Below, in pieces: positions 12,143 through 15,921 of a stretch of DNA of 15,921 bases. Origin of the DNA: Smittium mucronatum (Eukaryota > Kickxellomycota > Harpellomycetes > Harpellales > Legeriomycetaceae). The DNA lies in assembly GCA_001953115.1 (NCBI GenBank), contig LSSL01001478.1:1-15921 (forward strand), in the 5' to 3' direction. The translations under genes were made by a program, and so were the position numbers. How positions within the stretch are numbered: position 1 is the stretch's first letter; each line of letters begins with the position of its first letter. The notes beneath the pieces are model-generated. The model was not told the DNA's origin, made no database searches, and worked only from the letters and a program-made list of their open reading frames with translations.

Positions 12143-12584
12143 TCAGAAATTATTATTATTTAAAAGGAATTTTATTAGCTTTGTGCTCCTCATGTCTTTC
12201 AAGTTTTTCATATATCTTATTCTTATAAAATCATAAAACTTGACCCCTTCCAATCTCAAAAGTGACTTTGATATGTGAAATTTGGTCAGAGATATGTTTA
12301 TATCTATAAATTTTTTTATAGAATCAAGGTATGCCCTATAAGAATCCCTCATATACTTAAAAAGAAACTTGATACTAAAAAAAAATTCTCGACTATTATT
12401 CTTTCCCTGAGATTCAAATTATTTTGACAAATGAAAGTTTGAATAGTCAATACATGTGAATTAATCTGAAAATTCCCTGAATTTAAAACCCGTGATGGAA
12501 TTTTTCTTTCATTAATAATTTTTGATACAACTTCCTGAACTTTTTTTCGAATAAAAAATAGATACTATCTGCTTTTATTTCCCA
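12143..12584 (-). pseudogene. Decayed DDE transposase, C-terminal part (PIF/Harbinger-like)
   Basis: Three overlapping minus-strand frames give one consistent protein. The first (from 12584) carries ADSIYF, like the G-D-S-x-Y segment around the second catalytic Asp of DDE_Tnp_4 transposases. The second, open for 71 codons (12349-12564), ends with LRERIIVENFF, matching the diagnostic R-x-x-V-E-x-x-F-G-R-x-K segment that holds the catalytic Glu. The third, open for 91 codons (12143-12418), supplies IKFLFKYMRDSYRAY and then SLTKFHI, like the family's C-terminal A-L-T/H-N-F motif, and ends LEGVKFYDF. The frame switches coincide with an A7 run on the minus strand (12541-12547) and a T9 run on the minus strand (12377-12385). 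They could therefore be real indels or sequencing errors, but in-frame stops upstream of 12584 show that the N-terminal half is gone or scrambled. PIF/Harbinger is my best family guess; another DDE group is possible. Confidence 0.5.
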
Positions 12585-12955
12585 TTAATCGTGAAAATTT
12601 TCAACATTTATTCCTTAATAATTTATATTTTTTTCAAAAAACCTCTATAGTTCGATTCCATCATTATATTAAAATGCATGTAATTTATAGATCCTTCAAT
12701 TATTGGACTGATAAAAACGAATCCCTCTCCGGGATAAAACCATCTCTCTTTTTACAATGTGCCTATTTATAGGGATTTTTTCAATAAAAAAACAGAATTA
12801 CAAAAAAATTAAAAAAATATCCTATGTTACTTTCCTGAATTAAATATTTTACCCTCTTGAAAAAGACATATAGGACTGATGATAAAGAATACGTTACAAT
12901 CTATAATCGATACCACCTCTTTATTATTTCTAATTCAAATGGATTGAATTAATTT

Positions 12956-13220
12956 TTAATCTTTTTTCAATTTTAAAGGGCATCTTTTGAGCGAAATTGG
13001 CTTGAATATTTCAGATGTTGAGTTTAAAGAGTTATATATAGATGGAACCGACATGACAAAGTCTTTCCCCAAGTTTTCGATACTTAAAATGGTGTCTCAC
13101 ATGCGCCAAAATAATATGTGGTTTAGCCTTTGGCGTGTTTTTTAGGCCTTCTCTTCCTTTATATTTCAGCCAGAAAAGTTCAATTTCACATTTATTATTA
13201 ATTTTATTAGCTCTTGGTGA
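12956..13220 (-). pseudogene. Higher-G+C coding-like remnant, unidentified
   Basis: This patch is clearly less A+T-rich than its surroundings (62 of 180 bases G or C in 13021-13200 by my count). On the minus strand, a 62-codon open frame (13032-13220) contains CEIELFWLKYKGREG and then KAKPHIILAHVRHH. It overlaps a second, 46-codon frame (12956-13096) with NLGKDFVMSVPSIYN. G+C by codon position in the first frame falls from position 1 to 2 to 3, as in real coding DNA of an A+T-biased genome. However, the plus strand also has a 61-codon open frame (12960-13142) containing ELYIDGTDMTKSF, so the strand is not certain. It lies just upstream, on the same strand, of the DDE transposase remnant and could be its N-terminal half, but I recognise no first catalytic Asp motif. 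No start codon opens the minus frames. Confidence 0.3.
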
Positions 13221-13682
13221 CTAAACCCTGTTATAAAATAAAATATTGTTTATATTTATATAATTTATTTTAAATTTCGAGTTTATCTTTATAACTTTCA
13301 ATTAAATAATTTTTTTTTAAAGCAGATGCTACAATTATGATATTTTCGTAATCCAAAGTAGACTACCTATACTTATCTATATTTTTAAACGTTAATTTTT
13401 ATTTTTTAAAAACTTTATAATTTTTTTTATATAATTGATAATTCAAGCAGCTATCTAACTTAAGAATTTTTTTTTTTATATTTATAACATTTACTTTTTA
13501 TCATTTTGTTACTGATTTATTAATAAATTTTAATTTTACTGAAATTTTTTTATTCTGATATAAAAAACTTTCATACTTAATAAGATTCTAATTTAGAAAT
13601 CATATAAATATAGATATATTGCATTTTCAGCGCATGAAGAAAATAATAAACAATATCGTTCATAAATGTGAGCTCACATATT

Positions 13683-13860
13683 GCAATGGTTCAATTAAAA
13701 TCTTATAAAATACTTCTATGTTTCATACTTGAAACATGAATCAGATGTCTTTGAGATAGAGATAGAAAGCTGTAATGATCCAGTTATAATTTGACTAATT
13801 TACTCCTATGTTTCATAAAAGAAAAATAACCCAGATCCTGTAGAGATATAGATAAAAAGA
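13683..13860. repeat. Two-copy degenerate tandem repeat, ~90-bp unit
   Basis: The stretch from 13683 recurs from 13772-13773 with an offset of 89 and then 90 bases. Over the 60 bases 13711-13770 against 13801-13860, I count 44 identical positions (73%) without gaps; the best block is CTATGTTTCATA. This exceeds what shared A+T richness alone would give, so I read it as an old tandem duplication. No third copy was found on either side. Confidence 0.6.
13718..13737. other. Perfect 8-bp hairpin inside repeat copy 1
   Basis: ATGTTTCA (13718-13725) pairs with TGAAACAT (13730-13737) around the loop TACT. The second repeat copy has lost the right half of the stem (three bases changed after CATA), so the hairpin is not conserved between copies. 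Confidence 0.5.
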
Positions 13861-13882
13861 AACTCCCCCCATTTGGGGAGTT
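13861..13882. other. G+C-rich hairpin next to the tandem repeat
   Basis: AACTCCCC (13861-13868) pairs perfectly with GGGGAGTT (13875-13882) around a CCATTT loop. It is the strongest isolated hairpin outside the left-edge island and begins exactly where the second ~90-bp repeat copy ends. Downstream is a second weak AAGCT/AGCTT pairing and a T5 run, so it has the shape of a transcription terminator. There is no gene on either side to terminate, and in a eukaryotic genome that function is doubtful. Confidence 0.5.
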
Positions 13883-15554
13883 AAGCTTTTCAACTTCAGC
13901 TTTTTATTCCTTTCTTTAGCTGTCATGTATTTTCAGTTATAATAAACCTGATACTTAATGCTAAGATTGTTTAAAATAGATAATATAGAGATTATTTTAA
14001 TATAAAACTAGCATTAATTTATATTCAGTTATTTTTATCTAAATTATCCCGTGGAAATTTCTTATAAAATTTTTTTAGATCATAATATTATTTTTCTTGT
14101 ACCAATTTTTTTTACTCATTTATAGAACATACAAAGTTAAACGATAAGAAAATTTTCAAAAAAATGCCGAAGTCATCGATTCACTACCTTCTGTTTTTTG
14201 AAAACTAATAAAAAAGCTATATAACTGGCTAAAACAAGTTAGCTGATTTTTTTTTTTGGTTAATATAGGTTAAATGTCCTAATTAATTTATTTATATCAA
14301 AATCGACCCGTCAAATATTTAATATGCGGGCATTTCTTAAATATCTTATCGCATAGTTTTTCAAGCTATAGAAATATTTAATATCCATATGTCAAAACTT
14401 TAAAATACACATTTAATATAAAATTTCTTTTAAATTTTATAGAATTATTAATTTATTAATTGATGCTCATTTTTTTAATTAATCAAAAAAAATAATTTGA
14501 TCAACGACTTGTATAGATTTGACTTGAGATTATTACTTATCTCAATCATTTAATTCGCTAAAATAATTTAATACTATAATTTCTCTAATATATTCAAAAA
14601 TTATGAAATCAATTTTATTGTTAAAAAAAGAATATATGTGATTAATAAAATAGTTTAACCGAGTCACATAACTCTAACTAATTTTTATGATTTAAAAACT
14701 TATTATTAGAATGAATTTTATATGTTTAAATAGTATATTTTTTATCGCCCTATCACATTTAATGCCTGTGTAGAAAATGCGAACTTGTGCTGATTCTATA
14801 TTTTATACAAAATATTGAATGCCATAAGAAAAAAAATACAAGTCTGAATTCTGATAAAACTCAATAAATAATCAAAATACAGAGTATCTTAGTTAATTAA
14901 ACCTTTTTTTTTGTAAATTATGCAAATAATTAATTCATATTACTTATAATAATGGTATGTATATAGGATTTTTGAATTTATTTTTGCCCCTAAATGCCTA
15001 AATGTGTCATTTTGATACGATTTCATAAAACAATTTCTATATTATAGATTAAAAAACATGGCTGGCACTATCAAATTTTGAACAATTCATCTCTCATCAT
15101 TAAGTATATTTATCTTGATCTGTATTATTCCAGAAAAATATAAATAACAAACAATTTATTACTAGAACTGTAAAAATATTTGATACTTTTAAAAAAAAAA
15201 CTTAAAAAAGTACATTATTGTCCAAAAGTGTATTAAAATGAGTTATTCAGTCATTTATTTTGAATAAATTTTAAAGAAAATAGAAAAAAAAGAGGGCTGT
15301 GATTTTTCTAATGCATCTGAAAAATTTATTTATAACTCAAAAAAATCAGAATATAATAGTGAATATGAATATAATGAATAATAATTCATCGAAATTACCC
15401 TTAGTAATCTTATGGTCTATGGGTAAAAAAAGTGCCAATATTGATAAAATTATCAGGATAAATGGGGCACTTATAAGTTAAAAAAGGAAAATTATTTTTG
15501 CTAACTTAATAAAGGGTAAAATCAACAAAAATATTTGTTATAATTTTGAAGATT
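13883..15554. other. A+T-rich non-coding stretch, no supportable gene
   Basis: There are frequent stops in all frames. Two things were weighed: a minus-strand open stretch around 14700-14790 with ESAQVRIFYTGIKCDRAIKN, about 36 codons and unrecognised, and a 60-codon plus-strand GTG-started frame at 15299-15481 that is Asn/Ile/Lys-rich and at chance length. Minus-strand frames at about 15395-15553 may be a tattered continuation of the remnant that follows, but nothing there is recognisable. Confidence 0.5.
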
Positions 15555-15911
15555 TTAGAGAAATTTACGGGATATTATAGGATCTTTTGATTTATAATTC
15601 AATAATTTTAGATTAATCATTAATAATGCATATAGATACTGATAGGATAAAAGAAAATTCGGAATTTTAAAAAATTGATGCATTATTTCTTGTGGTTTAT
15701 GTAGGCTTATTAACGTTGATGATATTTTGCAGGAGCTCTAAACTAAAAACTTCAAAGTATTTTTCCTCTTTATATGGAGATCCGTTATTTATTACTGCAA
15801 TGGGTAAAAGAATATTTTGCCAAATATCAGGGCACCTAAGATTTGACAATAAAGATTCAAGAGACTCTTGGAGATCTTTTGATAAGTTAGTTTTTTTTTT
15901 TTTTTTTTTTT
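15555..15911 (-). pseudogene. Frameshifted coding remnant, possibly karyopherin/exportin-like N-terminus
   Basis: On the minus strand, an open frame running leftward from the poly-T tract reads SKDLQESLESLLSNL, then CPDIWQNIL, then KYFEVFSLELLQNIIN, ending at TAA 15697-15699. In the next frame a 60-codon open run (15555-15737) overlaps it and continues with HKPQEIMHQFFKIPNF. The pattern of an amphipathic helix, P-D-x-W-Q about 12 residues later, then a F-F-like position followed by L-x-x-I-I resembles the first HEAT repeats of exportins and importins (S-P-D-A-W-Q ... F-F-x-x-Q-x-L). G+C is highest at codon position 1 in the first frame, as in real genes. There is no credible start: the only in-frame starts lie in the inverted repeat or beyond the window. 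A TAA and a frame change break it. The family is a hypothesis only; it could be a truncated end of an unrelated gene. Confidence 0.35.
15891..15911. repeat. Homopolymer run T21
   Basis: Twenty-one consecutive T, the longest homopolymer I noticed in the window. It lies directly inside the right inverted-repeat arm. It could be the A tail of a retroposed sequence read from the other strand, or simple slippage. Confidence 0.85.
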
Positions 15912-15921
15912 GTATCACGGA
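15902..15921 (-). repeat. Right arm of 20-bp inverted repeat (pairs with 408-427)
   Basis: Ten T followed by GTATCACGGA, the exact reverse complement of 408-427, and it ends precisely at the window boundary. An assembly that stops in a repeated sequence would produce exactly this, as would the terminal repeat of an element. Confidence 0.5.

Noticed and set aside
15299..15481. 60-codon plus-strand open frame
   Set aside because: GTG start, Asn/Ile/Lys-rich, no motif, lowest G+C at codon position 1; treated as chance.
1..15921. Reduced plastid or mitochondrial genome with altered code (as in some parasitic plants)
   Set aside because: Such genomes are gene-dense; here most stops are TAA rather than a reassigned TAG, so recoding TAG would not open long frames, and no organellar gene was recognised.
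1..15921. CRISPR array or other regular spaced repeats
   Set aside because: No recurring 20-40-bp direct repeat with even spacing; only one two-copy ~90-bp repeat was seen.

Overview
This window is extremely A+T-rich. Outside one island I estimate about 80-85% A+T by eye, with long A and T runs everywhere, and I find no intact protein-coding gene in it. Apparent open frames of 60-80 codons occur about as often as expected by chance at this composition (a rough estimate of a handful over both strands), so most are noise. The two recognisable transposase remnants belong to families typical of eukaryotes, and the gene-poor, repeat-bearing layout fits a non-coding or transposon-graveyard stretch of a very A+T-rich eukaryotic nuclear genome. 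Possible lineages are a microsporidian, an anaerobic gut fungus or an A+T-rich protist. The sequence does not decide between them.

Layout. (1) Positions 1-345 are a sharply bounded G+C-richer island (151 of the first 336 bases are G or C by my count, 45%). It folds into several long, mutually compatible hairpins and ends in a hairpin plus T-rich tract. It looks like the retained part of a structured RNA gene that I cannot identify. (2) Positions 408-427 are one arm of a 20-bp inverted repeat whose other arm is the last 20 bases of the window. (3) About 0.43-7.6 kb is A+T desert holding at most a short transposase-like scrap near 2.8 kb. (4) About 7.6-8.5 kb on the minus strand is a decayed MULE-type (Mutator-like) transposase. 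(5) 8.5-12.1 kb is desert. (6) 12.14-12.58 kb on the minus strand is the C-terminal part of a second decayed DDE transposase, resembling the PIF/Harbinger-like DDE_Tnp_4 group. Just upstream of it is a patch of higher G+C (12.96-13.22 kb) with coding-like open frames. (7) 13.68-13.88 kb carries a two-copy, roughly 90-bp degenerate tandem repeat followed directly by a G+C-rich hairpin. (8) After more desert, the last ~360 bases carry on the minus strand a frameshifted coding-like stretch that weakly resembles the N-terminus of a karyopherin/exportin.

Nothing here forms an operon or pathway. The common theme is decay: coding remnants broken by stops and frame changes, some of them at homopolymer runs, in a background drifting to A+T. 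The structured island at the left edge stands out because it has not drifted, and it is the best candidate for something undescribed.
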